From contig CM028379.1 in NCBI GenBank assembly GCA_013146195.2, forward strand, positions 59,965,693 to 60,029,692: DNA of 64,000 bases. The letters run 5' to 3'. The translations under genes were made by a program, and so were the position numbers. The stretch's first letter is position 1; each line of letters opens with the position of its first letter. The notes under the pieces were generated by a model. It saw only the letters and a program-made list of their open reading frames with translations, made no database searches and was not told the origin of the DNA. The DNA is from Codonopsis lanceolata. Taxonomy: Eukaryota; Streptophyta; Magnoliopsida; Asterales; Campanulaceae. Positions 10,476 through 22,116 of the stretch are shown piece after piece.

Positions 10476-12082
10476 TTACGTAGGGGGATGCGTAGGATCA
10501 TCATCTTCCTCCAATACCGATGTCTTATATCCAGACTGTCAATAAAACAAACAAATATTATCATATACACAAATAAATTTACATATTCAAAAGAAAGTCT
10601 TTCAATTAAAGTTTACTTACAAATATAGATGATGATCTATCATCAACCCACTGCGGAGGGTCATCGACGAAGGAACCTGGCCTAGTATGTGTACTAACAA
10701 ACACATCAAGAAAACTAACGTCGTCATATTCCCTTTCCTACAATCATTATAATTACTTTAGTTAAACCAAACAATATAATTTCACAGCATTTACACGAAC
10801 ACACCCTATTTGGTTTCGAAGTCAATTAAAATAAAACCATAGATTTCATAGCATCAACATGGCTACTCAGCTAACAAACATACATAAATCGATGTTTAAG
10901 CATTAATACACTAAATTTACACTAACACCCCTTTATTTCTTACCATTTACACTAACACCCGCGCAACGTACATACAGCTATCTTCTTTGGTTTCAAAGTC
11001 AATTAAACTAAAACCATGGATTTCATAACATCAACATGGCTACCCAGCTAACAAACGTACATAAACCGATGTTTAAGCATTAATACACTAAATTTACACT
11101 AACACCCATTTATTTCTTACCATTTACAATAATACCCCTCAACGTACATACAGTTATCTTTTTTGGTTTCAAGTCAATTAAACTACAACCATGGATTTCA
11201 TAGCATCAACATAGCTACCCAGCTAACAAACGTACATAAATCGATGTTTAAGCATTAATACACTAAATTTACACTAACACCCCTTTATTTCTTACCATTT
11301 TCACTAACACCCATGAACGTACATACAGTTATTTTTTTTTGTTTCAAAGTCAATTAAATTACAACCATGGATTTCATAGCATCAACATGGCTACCCAGCT
11401 AATAAACGTACATAAATTGATGTTTAAGCATTAATACATTAAATTTACACTAACACCCCCTTTATTTCTTACCATTTACACTAACACCCCCAACGTACAT
11501 ATAGTTATCTTCTTTACTTTCAAAGTCGATTAAACTAAAACCATGGATTTCATAACATGAACATGGCTACCCAACTAACAAACGTATATAAATCGATGTT
11601 TAAGCATTAATACACTAAATTTACACTAACACCTCTTTATTTCTTACTATTTACACTAACACCCCCCAAACGTACATACAATTATCTTTTTTGGTTTCAA
11701 AGTCAATTAAACTACAACCATGGATTTCATAGCATCAACATGGCTACCCAGCTAACAAACGTACATAAATCAATGTTTAAACATTAATACACTAAATTTA
11801 CACTAGCATATGTACCATACGCATCGTGGCCTCCTCATAGACCTCCTGGTCCTCCTCCCATGTATATTTCATCTACAATATAAAAATAGAATTATAACAT
11901 TTTTAATTACAAACTAACATTTAATAAAAAAAAAATATTAAGACATTACCTTGAAGGCCTCCCAAATATTGTCCTTCTCCTCGTTGGGCAACTTTTTAAA
12001 CGAGGGCCAAATCTCACGGAGTACTCGACGTCGCCAATACTCCCTAATCCATTTTCCGGGCGTATGGTATGCACCTACAAAC
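10476..12082 (-). CDS. TNPA-like CACTA protein, C-terminal four exons
   Basis: Four minus-strand exons join in a single frame: 12082-11950, 11872-11816, 10737-10621 and 10535-10476. The junctions are GT...AG and all three introns are phase 0. The last exon ends in TAA at 10476-10478. The first exon encodes TPGKWIREYWRRRVLREIW and LPNEEKDNIWEAFK, the Trp-rich pattern of the plant Ptta/En/Spm transposase family (TNPA-type). The third has FLDVFVSTHTRPGSFVDDPPQ, matching the 'F...THT..dg.FVD' block. The last is acidic. About 120 residues are visible. The N-terminus is not found; exon 1 begins after an acceptor CAG at 12083-12085, so upstream coding sequence is lost or unrecognised. TNPA proteins bind subterminal repeats and help excision. 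The second intron is expanded by a satellite array. Confidence 0.65.
10785..11810. repeat. About 176-bp satellite, six units, in a TNPA intron
   Basis: The landmark GATGTTTAAGCATTAATAC recurs at 10891, 11068, 11243, 11419, 11595 and 11772, spacings of 177, 175, 176, 176 and 177 bp. Units also share CTAACAAACGTACATAAA and a doubled ACTAACACCC motif. The whole array lies between the second and third exons of the TNPA-like gene. The monomer length is in the range typical of plant satellite DNA (about 160-180 bp). Confidence 0.9.
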
Positions 12083-12161
12083 CTGCCAAGTATATTTATA
12101 CAATAATGAATTAACTTAAAGGTTAATGAATTTTATATAAAACAAAAAGGAACCAAATTAG

Positions 12162-12845
12162 GTTTATGGTTTAGGTTTAGTGTTATGGTTTATGTTTAGT
12201 GTTTAGGTTTAGGTTTAGGTTTAGGTTTAGGTTTAAGGTTTAAGATTTAAGGTTTAAGGTTTAAGTTTTAGGTTTTAGGTTTAAGGTTTAGGTTTTAGGG
12301 TTAGGGTTGGGGTTGGGGTTGGGGTTGGGGGTGGGGGTGGGGTTGGGGATTGGGGGTGGGGCTGGGGTTAGGGGTGGGGTTAGGGTTGGGGGTGGGGGTG
12401 GGGTTGGGGTTGGGGTTGGGGTTAGGTTTAGGTTTAGGGTTAGTGTTATGGTTTAGGTTTAAGGTTAGTTTTACGAATTAGGTTTAGGTTTAGGTTTAGG
12501 TTTAGGTTTTGGTTTAGGTTTAGGTTTAGGTTTTAGGTTTAAGGTTTAGGTTTAGGTTTTAGGGTTAGGGTTGGGGTTAGGGGTGGGGGTGGGGGTGGGG
12601 TTGGGGTTGGGGATGAGGATGGGGATGGGGTTGGGGTTGGGGTTGGGGGTGGGGGTGGGGTTGGGGGTGGGGGTGGGGTGGGGTTGGGGGTGTGGTTGGG
12701 GTTAGGTTAGGTTTAGGGTTAGTGTTATGTTTAGGTTTAAGGTTAGTGTTACGATTTAGGTTTATGGTTTATGGTTCAGGTTTAGGTTTAGGTTTAGGTT
12801 TAGGTATTACGGTTAAGTTAGTGTTTAGAGTTGTGGTTTAGGTTT
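12162..12845. repeat. Telomere-like and G-rich degenerate repeat block
   Basis: The plus strand begins and ends with GGTTTAGGTTTAGG-type repeats, with two cores of GGGTTAGGG, GGGGTTGGGG and GGGGGTGGGGG. The 6-7 bp units resemble the plant telomere repeat TTTAGGG in degenerate form. The strand is almost free of C. Runs of four to five G separated by one or two T give strong G-quadruplex potential. It lies inside the CACTA element just upstream of the TNPA-like exons, so it is interstitial and not a chromosome end. Confidence 0.85.
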
Positions 12846-14117
12846 AAGAATTAATATCAAACAGACTGAGAACTAAAGAACAGTGCCTAAGGCTTGCCTT
12901 GGATGGCATCTTGAGAACATATTTTTGTTCTTATCTCAATTCCCAGGTTTCACTTTTAGAATTTTTATGATTTCGCATGCTGTAGTATTTTCGCATTTAG
13001 GGAAGAATAAACTATGGCAAACAAAGCGCCAACGGATACAAAAGGTCCCACCACCAGAACAATTGTCAAATCAAATATCTGAAACAAAAGGCCCTATTTA
13101 CTACAATAACCCAATAATCTTTTGTAATTAACAAGTAACCGACATGATAGGCCATACCTTTTACCAAAAATGAACTTTTATTGAGAAGTAATGAGAATAT
13201 AGAGGATGAAGGATAAGCAGTCCAGTGTCAAAGAAAGCGATGAAAGAGAGCGAGAGAGAGAAAGAAAGTAATCCACTTTCATTCACTACAAGTATCTGTA
13301 ACCAAAACTCTCCAGAAAGTACCCATACCAACATCCACAAAGAAGCTAACTGTATAATCAATAATAATTCAAAAAGTAAAAAACTGACCATTTTGTTGGA
13401 CGTTTACTATTTATACACCTTATGCTCAGTGTGGTTGCGTGAACTGTTCTGGATTTTAGGTAGAAACTGAAACTCAACTGCATATACCAGTTTCTTTGCA
13501 ATCAAAAATTGAAACCTTACCAAACCATTGGTTTTGGTTTTACAAAGGTATCGTCTTGGTTCCAATTCGTAACAGTCACATACCTAAAGTTTCAACTGAA
13601 ATAGTATCACCAATAAATTACATATATTAACGCAAAAAATTCAATTACCAAACCATCCCCAGCCAACAATTCACCAAAAAATTTCAACTTTTAAATTAAA
13701 AGACAACACCAATTTGTGCAGGTATAACCAGAGTATACCAACAAGTTTTTGCATAATACTCCCAATTCTAAGCAATTAAACATGACAGTAGTTTTAACCA
13801 ATTGGGCATTAAAAAGGCATTATGAAAATTCAGCAATCATAGAGCAAACTAATAACATCACATCCTTACTACATAATAAATCAACCTAACTCTTTGCTAG
13901 TGTCAATACCCACAATCGCAATTTTTGGAGAATAAACACTAATCTTAGCAATCACCAAAATTTTCCAATCAATGATCAAATCCTTACACTACTGTGAAGA
14001 GTGGCAATTTTCTATATTAGAACAAATTATAAAAGAATTCAATGAGCTGACTTTTTCAAATCAATGAATTTAGATAATTTTAGCAGTTAATCCAACAGAA
14101 AAATATGACAGATCTTA
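12846..14117. other. Unassigned CACTA internal sequence
   Basis: I recognise no gene or repeat. The stretch is AT-rich with several short open frames that lack recognisable motifs. If the 14118-15057 block is the 5' exon of the TNPA-like gene, this segment plus the telomere-like block would be its first intron. Confidence 0.4.
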
Positions 14118-15057
14118 CTTGTGTTGCAATATGGGGGATTTCAATTATTCCAAACTTGGATTTGTTGTGGAGGCGTGTTGCTGGAGCTGGAGCAGCGGTT
14201 GCTTGAGGTGATGATGCCGGATTCAGAGATGAAAGATATCGGTTGCTATATGGGGGAAACGAACAGGAAAGGGAAATTGTGCTTGGAGACCAAGAACATT
14301 ATGGCTGGCGATTTGAACGGGGAAGACGAAGATGGCGCTGGGGCTCCAATGAAGATAGCCAGAACTGGGGATGGCGGGAGAAGATGGAGATGATGATTGG
14401 AGATGATGGCGATAGGTGGTGAAGCGAAGGAGGCCGGTTGGAAGAAGATTCGGCTAGTAAGGAGATGGGTGACAGATCGATGTGCAGATGGAGGGGAGAA
14501 CATGAACGGAAGGGGTCGACGGCAGTGACGGGTTTGGCTGGGACAGACATGAGACATTGGTGAATAATTTGAAGGGGCACGAACATGGGCCGACTGTGAA
14601 GATGGCGGCTGGGTTTGTAGATGGTGTAGAAATCGCGGCCAGCCATGGTGGGTGTGGAGGATTTGGTGAAGCCGGCTGGGCTATGGCGAGAAGATGAAGG
14701 GGGCGGATATGGAGGATGAAGCCAGCTGCTTGGGAGACCTTCCATTACTGGCTCTTCGATTTTGGGGAAGAGCGGCTGGGGATGTGGCTGTTGATTTGCA
14801 GGCGAAGGTGAAGAAGATGATGAGCTTGGTGATTCGCCGGAGACGAAAAGATGAAGGGGCGGCTTGGAATGAATAGATTTGGATAGTTGATTTAGGGATT
14901 TCACTAAGGGAAGATTGTTTTTGGCGGTAATATGAATATTTGGGGATTTTGGGGTTGGCGGTGGAGGGAGTTTTAATTTTTCGGGAACATGATCATATAA
15001 TATTTTTATTATTATTTTATTATCACCACCAATTCTACCGGTACCACCATCACCCAA
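14118..15057 (-). other. Pro/Ser-rich block, candidate 5' exon or captured fragment
   Basis: On the minus strand this is the least AT-rich stretch of the CACTA interior. The longest frame runs from 15057 to 14299 (252 codons), rich in Pro, Ser and His, with SSSSSSPSPANQQPHPQP. It ends before the block does; two other frames are open further downstream. The block finishes at a good splice donor, ACAA/GTAAGATC (GT at about 14117). I recognise no domain. It could be the 5' (partly untranslated) exon of the TNPA-like gene or a host fragment picked up by the transposon. The frame changes make a functional protein doubtful. Confidence 0.35.
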
Positions 15058-15203
15058 AAATAGGTCATACTATGATAGGACCCATGAGTAGGGCGTCATA
15101 TTGGGGTTTTTAAGTGGTTGGGTCGCAGTGGGATCTAAGAAAAATGTTGAATCAAGTGGTGGCTGAGAGCAGGTGATAGACAAAATGCAGAATGTGGGTG
15201 CTG

Positions 15204-15346
15204 GTACAGAATATAATTTTACTCTATTTATATAATTTTGTTATTATTTTCTTAAATATATAAATTAATGTGAATATTTTAATTTTTGTAATTATATTGA
15301 TGCTAATCATTTTAATGAATGATATTATATTATTAAATTAATATTT

Positions 15347-15403
<57 letters not shown>

Positions 15404-15481
15404 TTTTAATGAATGATATTTTATTATTAAATTAATCCCTTTGTATTTAAAATAAATAATGAAATATTTGTTTTTGTATTT

Positions 15482-15526
<45 letters not shown>

Positions 15527-15720
15527 ATTATAATCATTTTAATGAATGATATTTTATTATTAAATTAATATTTGAAATATTTATTTAATAATATACTGTC
15601 ATTCATTAAAATGATTAGCATCAATATAATTACAAAACTAAAATATTCACATTACAACTTAATTTATATATTTAAGAAAATAATAACAAAATTATATAAA
15701 TAGAGTAAATTTGAATTTGC
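15204..15720. repeat. Large imperfect inverted repeat with (TA)n core
   Basis: The left arm (about 15220-15335) contains TTGATGCTAATCATTTTAAT. The right arm (about 15590-15712) contains its reverse complement ATTAAAATGATTAGCATCAA and continues through AATTATATAAATAGAGT. Between them are two (TA)n tracts (about 15350-15401 and 15488-15522). The arms could form a stem of more than 100 bp. Confidence 0.75.
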
Positions 15721-17350
15721 ATGTGGTCATACTGTGTTGCATGTCTCTAGCACATTCCGTCGCTAAATATTTTCAAATTTTAATTTCAATTTAATTCCAG
15801 CAACGAAATTTTCTGTCGCTAAATATTTTCAGAATTTAAAATCAGGGTAACCCGCTAAACGAATTGATGCATTGTCGTGAACAAATTGAGGTGTTTTCCA
15901 ATTAGGGTAACCCGCTAAACGAAATTTTGAAAAAATATTTGATCCGATTGGGTTTTACCTGATTGGGTCGGGTCGAAACAGAAATGTAACCAGAATCTGT
16001 TTGCCCACCCTATATTCGTAAAATATCAAATCGATCTCAACCGCTCAAATCTAGATCGAGTTTAAACTAAATTGAACAAAGCCACGACAATTCAATTTGT
16101 GCAATTTCACTGTTTTTTGGATGAGCTAGGTCTTTTTTGTCGACTCTACCGATTTCCATATTTTGCATCAAGAGACGTTTTACGTTAAGTTTCGTTAAGT
16201 TAAGTTAAGTTACGTTACGTTACGTTACGTTAAGTTACATTACGTTAAGTTAAGTTACGTTTCGTTACGTCACGTTAAGTTACGTTACATTAAATTATGT
16301 TACGTTACGTTAACTTACGTTACATTAAGTTACGTAAGTTAAGTTACGTTACATTACATTACGTTAAGTTACCTTACGTTACGTTAAGTTACCTTACGTT
16401 ACGTTAAGTTACGTTAAGTTACGTTACGATACATTACGTTACGTTACGTTAAGTTATAACATTTTGCCAATAGGCGTAGCGTGTTTTCATTACGTTAAGT
16501 TAAGTTAACTTACGTTACGTTACGTTACGTTAAGTTACATTACGTTCAGTTACGTTACGTTACGTTACGTTAACTTACATTACGCGTTACGTTACGCTAC
16601 GTTAAGTTACGTTAAGTTAAGTTAAGTTACGTTACGTTACGTTAAGTTACATTAGGTTACGTTAAGTTACGTTATGTTATGTTAAGTTAACTTACATTAC
16701 GTTACGTTACGTTACGTTAAGTTAAGTTAAGTTAACTTACATTACGTTAAGTTAAGTTACGTTAATTTAAGTTACGTTAAGTTAAGTTGTAATGTGAATA
16801 TTTTAATTTTTGTAATTATATTGATGCTAATCATTTTAATTATTGATATTATATTAATAAATTAACATTTCAAATATTAATTTAATACTAAAATATCATT
16901 CATTAAAATGATTATAATATCATTCATTTATTAAAATAATTTAATAATATAATATCATTCATTAAAATGATTAGCATCAATATAATTACAAAAATTAAAA
17001 TATTCACATTAATTTATATATTTAAGAAAATAATAACAAAATTGTATAAATAGAGTAAATTTGAATTTGCATGTGGTCATACTGTGTTGCATGTCTCTAG
17101 CACATTCCGTCACTAAATATTTTCATAATTTAATTTCAATTTAATTCCAGCAATGAAATTTTCCGTCGCTAAATATTTTCAGAATTTAAAATTAGGGTAA
17201 CCCGCTAAACGAATTGATGCATTCTCGTGAACAAATTGAGGTGTTTTCCAATTAGGGTAACCCGCTAAACGAAATTTTGAAAAAATATTTGATCTGATTG
17301 GGTTTTACCTGATCGAATCGGGCCGAGACAAAAAAGTAACCAGAATCTAT
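15587..17350. repeat. Duplicated CACTA internal segment (about 410 bp)
   Basis: The block 15587-16000 is repeated at about 16937-17350. The shared content is TGATTAGCATCAATATAATT, a CATTCCGTCGCTAAAT subterminal-type motif, AGGGTAACCCGCTAAACGA present twice per block, and GATTGGGTTTTACCTGAT. Each copy is followed by a GTTAA/GTTAC array. The AT-rich unit appears inverted at 16796-16936 and again at 47394-47530, so the segment was copied at least three times within the element. Confidence 0.75.
16169..16788. repeat. GTTAA/GTTAC pentanucleotide array 1
   Basis: About 620 bp consist almost only of 5-bp words GTTAA and GTTAC in irregular order, with occasional GTTAT or ATTAC variants. It is interrupted near 16456-16490 by a scrap of the 61-bp satellite (GCCAATAGGCGTAGCGTG), which shows the two repeat families have exchanged sequence. 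Confidence 0.9.
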
Positions 17351-17396
17351 TGTGCTCATCATTCTATACAATATCATCTTGGAGAATGACATATTC

Positions 17397-17709
17397 ATGT
17401 AAGTTAAGTTAAGTTACGTTACGTTACATTAAGTTACGTTACATTACGTTACTTTAAGTTAACTTACGTTACGCTTAAGTTAGATAAGTTAAGTTACGTT
17501 ACGTTACGTTACGTTAACTTACGTTAAGTTACGTTACGTTACGCTACGTTACATTAAGTTACGTTACGTTACGTTAAGTTAACTTACATTATGTTACGTT
17601 ACGTTAAGTTAAGTTAAGTTAACTTAAGTTAAGTTACGTTACGTTACGTTAAGTTAAGTTACTTTACGTTACGTTACGTTAAGTTATATTACGTTACGTT
17701 ACGTTACGT
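17397..17709. repeat. GTTAA/GTTAC pentanucleotide array 2
   Basis: Same two-word 5-bp composition as array 1. It leads directly into the 61-bp satellite at about 17712. Confidence 0.9.
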
Positions 17710-17711
17710 AG

Positions 17712-17872
17712 CATGTTTTCATGTTATAATGGTCCATCGTAGTCCATTATAACATTTCGTCAATAGGCGTAGCGTGTTTTCATGTTATAATGGTCCATCG
17801 TACTCAATTATACCATTTCGTCAATAGGCGTAGCGTGTTTTCATGTTATAATGGTCCATCGTACTCCATTAT
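17712..17872. repeat. 61-bp hairpin satellite, left part
   Basis: About 2.6 units of the satellite that continues at 46010-46905. The array was cut by insertion of the Ty3 element; the final ATTAT (17868-17872) is the left target duplication. Confidence 0.9.
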
Positions 17873-19653
17873 TGTAGACACCCTAATTTCGTACCCCTGG
17901 TATGTGACATGACATAAAATATTAAGACCTGTTAAAACATTAACAAATGTCAAGTTACAGGGTTAAAAGTGCAAAAGGACAAAGCAGGATGCGCAAAAGA
18001 ATGAAATGCAGGGTTCAAAGTGCAAAATTTGGAAACTATGAAAAAGTTGGCACCATCCATATGAAATCTTGGCATGGCACCAAGATTAAGCTTCCTAGCG
18101 CCCAAAATTGCCTTCCCGGCTCCCAGCTTCTTTAACAGTGGTCGTAATGTCCAAATTTGTCTGCGATTGGTACAATTGATTGATGCTTAATGAAGGAAAT
18201 TTAATTCCCTCAGTGTCCCTCAATCCAGCCTATAAATAGAGGCCTTGGGGTCCGCCTTCAACACAGAATTTCAGCAATAAAAATTCTCCGCATTCTCGTT
18301 ACGCTGGAGAAATAGAGAGTGAAGCGAGATAGTGAGCGATCACCTCAAAAAGCCTCGAAACCCTGTCAAACCTCCTCCAAACACAAAACCAACCGGTAGA
18401 AGTGAGCCTTAGCCCCCAGCTAGGTATCCACCCTATTTCCCCGGTCCAAAAATCGTGAAAAGAGCAGTTCTTCTGCCCGATTTAAAAGGCCAAATCAAAA
18501 ATAATAAGCCGTTATTCTCGCCTCGATTTCAAATTACCTCAAGCAAACACAACAACCAAAATAAATAAGCAACCCAAATCCCAAGGCCGAAAGTAACTTT
18601 CAGAAGCAGTCACTCTGCCCGAATCCACACAACACACAACAACAAAAAAAGACTCCCTCTCCCTGAAGGACAGAGCGAGCGGCCGTCAATAAGTTTTATT
18701 TTAAAGTTTTTATTTGTAAAAGTATTATTTCCAATCCGCCCAATGTAGATATATAAGCAAGCAGCCGCCCGGATTTAGTTAGGAAATAGTACTAAAAAGA
18801 GCCATTATTATGCCCAAATATTTTCAAGTATATTTGTAATAATTTGTAAAAAGAGACAGTTGCAAGTCCGTAAATAATGTAGAAAAATGGATGTATTTGT
18901 AGGCCGTTAATGCTTTATTTATATGTTAAATAAATATAACAAAAAACATACTTTAGCCAAATACTTTAGCCAAAAAGACCGAAGGGCGAGTTGGGTGAGA
19001 TCGAAGGGCGAGTAGCACCTGGGTGCCCAGCACCTTCCCAACTCGTAACTTAGCCTCCGGACCCGCTTTCTATTATCTCTAGTTTTCTTTTTGGTTTTTC
19101 TTTATTTATTCCTCAAAATAAAGATGGCGACTCTAAAACATTTTGGATCCAGTGGGGCCTCGCAACATCTTTCCTTGCACTTTTCTGTTTTCCCTTAAAA
19201 AATGGAAAATGAGAATGGAAATGTGGTGTATTCCTATGTCCCGGTATCCCTTAAACAAGGGATAATTTGACGTAGAAAACTCAAAGCATCCATAGTGATC
19301 CGAAATAGGCCATAAGGATATTTTCATAAAATCAATAGTGGGGGCGCTGCAACATTCTTTCCTTGCACTTTCCCGCTTTCCTCTAAAAAAGGGAGAATGT
19401 GAATGGTAGAGTGATGCATTCCTATATCCTGGTATCCCTTAAAAAAGGGATGACTTGACATAGAAAACCCAAAGTTCCCATATTTGATCAAAATCCACTA
19501 AAGGCAACCGAGGCGCATTCCAACGCGCTACTCTGACAGCACTCCTCTCACACTTTTGATTTCGTCTTCCCCTAGAAAAGGGAGGGTGGAACGAGAGCAG
19601 TGGATGTCACACCGCATCGCGCGCACCCCTATCCAAGGCGGGCGCCAATTTCC
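17873..19653 (+). repeat. 5' LTR of the Tat-type element
   Basis: It pairs with 44196-46009. A TATAAATA box at 18231-18238 should direct genomic transcription. The motif CTCTGCCCGA recurs several times downstream of it. The far end is somewhat diverged from the right LTR; I place the boundary just before the primer-binding site TGGCGACTGTTGGGA (about 19654-19668). Some differences from the right LTR have the CTG-to-CTCG character described for the gap region. Confidence 0.75.
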
Positions 19654-19668
19654 TGGCGACTGTTGGGA

Positions 19669-20860
19669 GATCATTTTTATTTTAATAAATAAAAATGGAG
19701 GGCTAGACACAATAACCAAAAAAAAAAATTTCTTTTGTTTCTAGCTAAAGTATGCTTGTTATATTAATTTAAACACTTGAATATTGCATTCCTTTAACAT
19801 CCGTGTCTATATTTGTGGATATGATCCTCCATCTTGCAGCAATTTCATTTCAGACACTGCTACGGATATACTTGAAAATATTCGTATTTTTCAAAAAAAA
19901 AATTGCAAAAAAAATAATATATATGCAAGTTTTTATGTGCAATAATTTTCGGGTAGCACAACAAAAGGGCCGGGGCTTTATTTTAATATCGTTTCATTTT
20001 CGGCCCTATTTATTACTTTATTCTGCTTTATTTTCATTCCGCAAAATATATACATATATGCATTCATTCTGTCATTTTATTTCGGGGACATATGACAAAT
20101 GTGTAATTAATATAGGAATAGATAGATTCCCCACTTTTCTTTCTATTTCTTGATGGTATGCTTGCCTGCTCACGCTCAAACTAAAAAGCCGAGAAAATCC
20201 ACAACTAACAGTAAGACATGTCATATCTGTTTTATTTTCTGCTTTTATATCTTAAAAAAAAACTTTTTTGCTTTTTAGATACCACACACACACGCACATG
20301 CATATAAATATATTCCGAACTGCTACCCTACACCATGGCCAGCCTACCCCCTGCATAAGCCAACGTTAGACTGCATATAGATTCTCAGGACACTTCAAAG
20401 ACCGACCGGTTTTTGCATTTTAAATCGTGGGTCAGCCCCAGTAAAAAAAAAAAGTATAGGCCCTTCGCCTGGGATCAGTCCAATCTCGGGGAGTCGAAAG
20501 ACAGGTGGAATACGTTGGTCCTATACTCTGGAGAAAGAATCCACTGTTCCAGGAAAATCCTGAGACTGTCAAAATAAAGCAGGTGCTTATCCGGTCAATT
20601 TGTAGGGAAAATAAATAATAATAATAAAAAAAATATACTAATAAAGGCACGTTGTACTCCAAGCCCAGAAAGCCTTCAGCCAACCTTCTTATACATCCAA
20701 ACCCATTCTCCTCAGAAATCTGGCCCGAATTTGGAAAGGCGAGACGCGATCTTGTGAAACAAGTGAAACAAATCAAATCGAGGGTATCGAAACGATCGAT
20801 AAAGGCGGCATTCGAGAAGCGCAGATCCGCACAATATGGCGAGAAGGTGAGCGATCCGCT
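19669..20860 (+). other. Leader region of the Tat-type element
   Basis: No domain is recognisable. An Ala/Lys/Arg-rich open frame (20652-20918) includes KQVKQIKSRVSKRSIK and overlaps the start of the gag-like frame. It may be a remnant of an N-terminal gag segment. The rest appears untranslated. Confidence 0.4.
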
Positions 20861-22052
20861 ATGGCACGATCTGAGGGCTCCGGGTATGCTCCAACTCCAG
20901 AAATGCAACAATGGCTAGACCAAACTTTGGGTGCACAGGCTGACCATATAATAAGCCAAATGGCAAACCTGGTACAAAGCTTGAAATCCAGTAGTGAAGA
21001 AATCTCTTCCCCTGCAGTCCACAAAAAAAATCAACCTCACATATGCCTCCAAACCCAATTTCTCAGCCAAACACTAACCCACCAAATACTGCCAATATCC
21101 CAAATCCTTACCAAATACCGCAGCCAGAAAATAAACAAGCTATGACAGGAGCCAGCAATGATGGAAGCCACTGGGAATCAGGAAAAGAAACTCCTAAGTA
21201 TGCACCTTCTCTTGAGTTTAAAGCCCGGCTAAAAGAGGCGGTGGACGCTCATACAGGAAGAATAACAAACCAAGTGGTGGGTGATCTTTTAGAAGGCTTC
21301 TCAGAGGTTCTGGCTGCTCTCTCCCAGAAAGTCAAAATCTCAAAACATGTTCCTAATACTTCCCACCTCCCTAAAATAAACATTCCTGATACCTCAGAGA
21401 ATATCCTTTTCCAAGCCTCTGGAAAGCAACCAAGTGCCAGCCATCAGCCAAAGGATGATCCCATGGCCCAAGGAGGTATGATTCCAAATGCCCATAGCTC
21501 TACCCTGTATCCTCCAGAAATCAACTCCGATCTCCCCCACCTAAAAGCCTGCTACTATAACCAAAAGAATTACCTTTCTCTAGACCCTTCAAATACTTAT
21601 TCCAAGCAAATTACCTCAGGGTTTCCAAAAGAAGTAACTTGTGTATCAGGAAAAGAATCCCTCTTGGGCCAAGGTCCAGGCAACCCACTCCCACTGCAAT
21701 ATTATCCAACAGAAAAAATTCTACCGGTTGCGGACCAAATCCAAACCATTTGCCTAAGCCAAGAGGCCGAAAAGAAATAAGGCATTATGACGACCTGCCT
21801 GCCCCAAGACCTGAAATACTCCGAACACTGTGGGCCCATGGGATACTGAAACCCATTGATAATTACCAACCACCCAAACCATTACATACTTACTGGAATC
21901 ATGCCCAGTATTGTGAATATCATCAAACCAGTGGTCATCTTACCGACAAGTGCCATACACTCAAAGATGCAATTCAAGATCTCATTGACAACAAGGTAAT
22001 TACAGTGATAGACACAAAATTTGTTCAAACAGATCCAGCCAAGGAGGTCTAA
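20861..22052 (+). pseudogene. Tat-type gag remnant
   Basis: Three overlapping frames (20861-21145, 21043-21780, 21639-22052) together read as a Gln/Pro-rich gag. The first contains MQQWLDQTLGAQADHI, the second FKARLKEAVDAHTGRITN. The last ends with YCEYHQTSGHLTDKCHTLKD, the C-x2-H...H-x4-C variant knuckle followed by 'LKDAIQDLIDN' that is characteristic of Tat/Ogre gag. The core capsid domain is missing between the second and third parts, and at least two frameshifts separate them. It is non-functional. Confidence 0.7.
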
Positions 22053-22116
22053 AAAGGGCAAGTTAGTTAACCATGAATAAAGGTGCTGTAAAATATGCTG
22101 ATCAATAAAGGAGTTT

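Noticed and set aside
12162..12845. Chromosome end or true telomere
   Set aside because: The repeats are degenerate, flanked by transposon sequence on both sides and lie between CACTA ends.
13161..13470. Overlapping open frames on both strands near 13.2-13.5 kb
   Set aside because: Short, without recognisable motifs or splice context, and within unassigned CACTA sequence.
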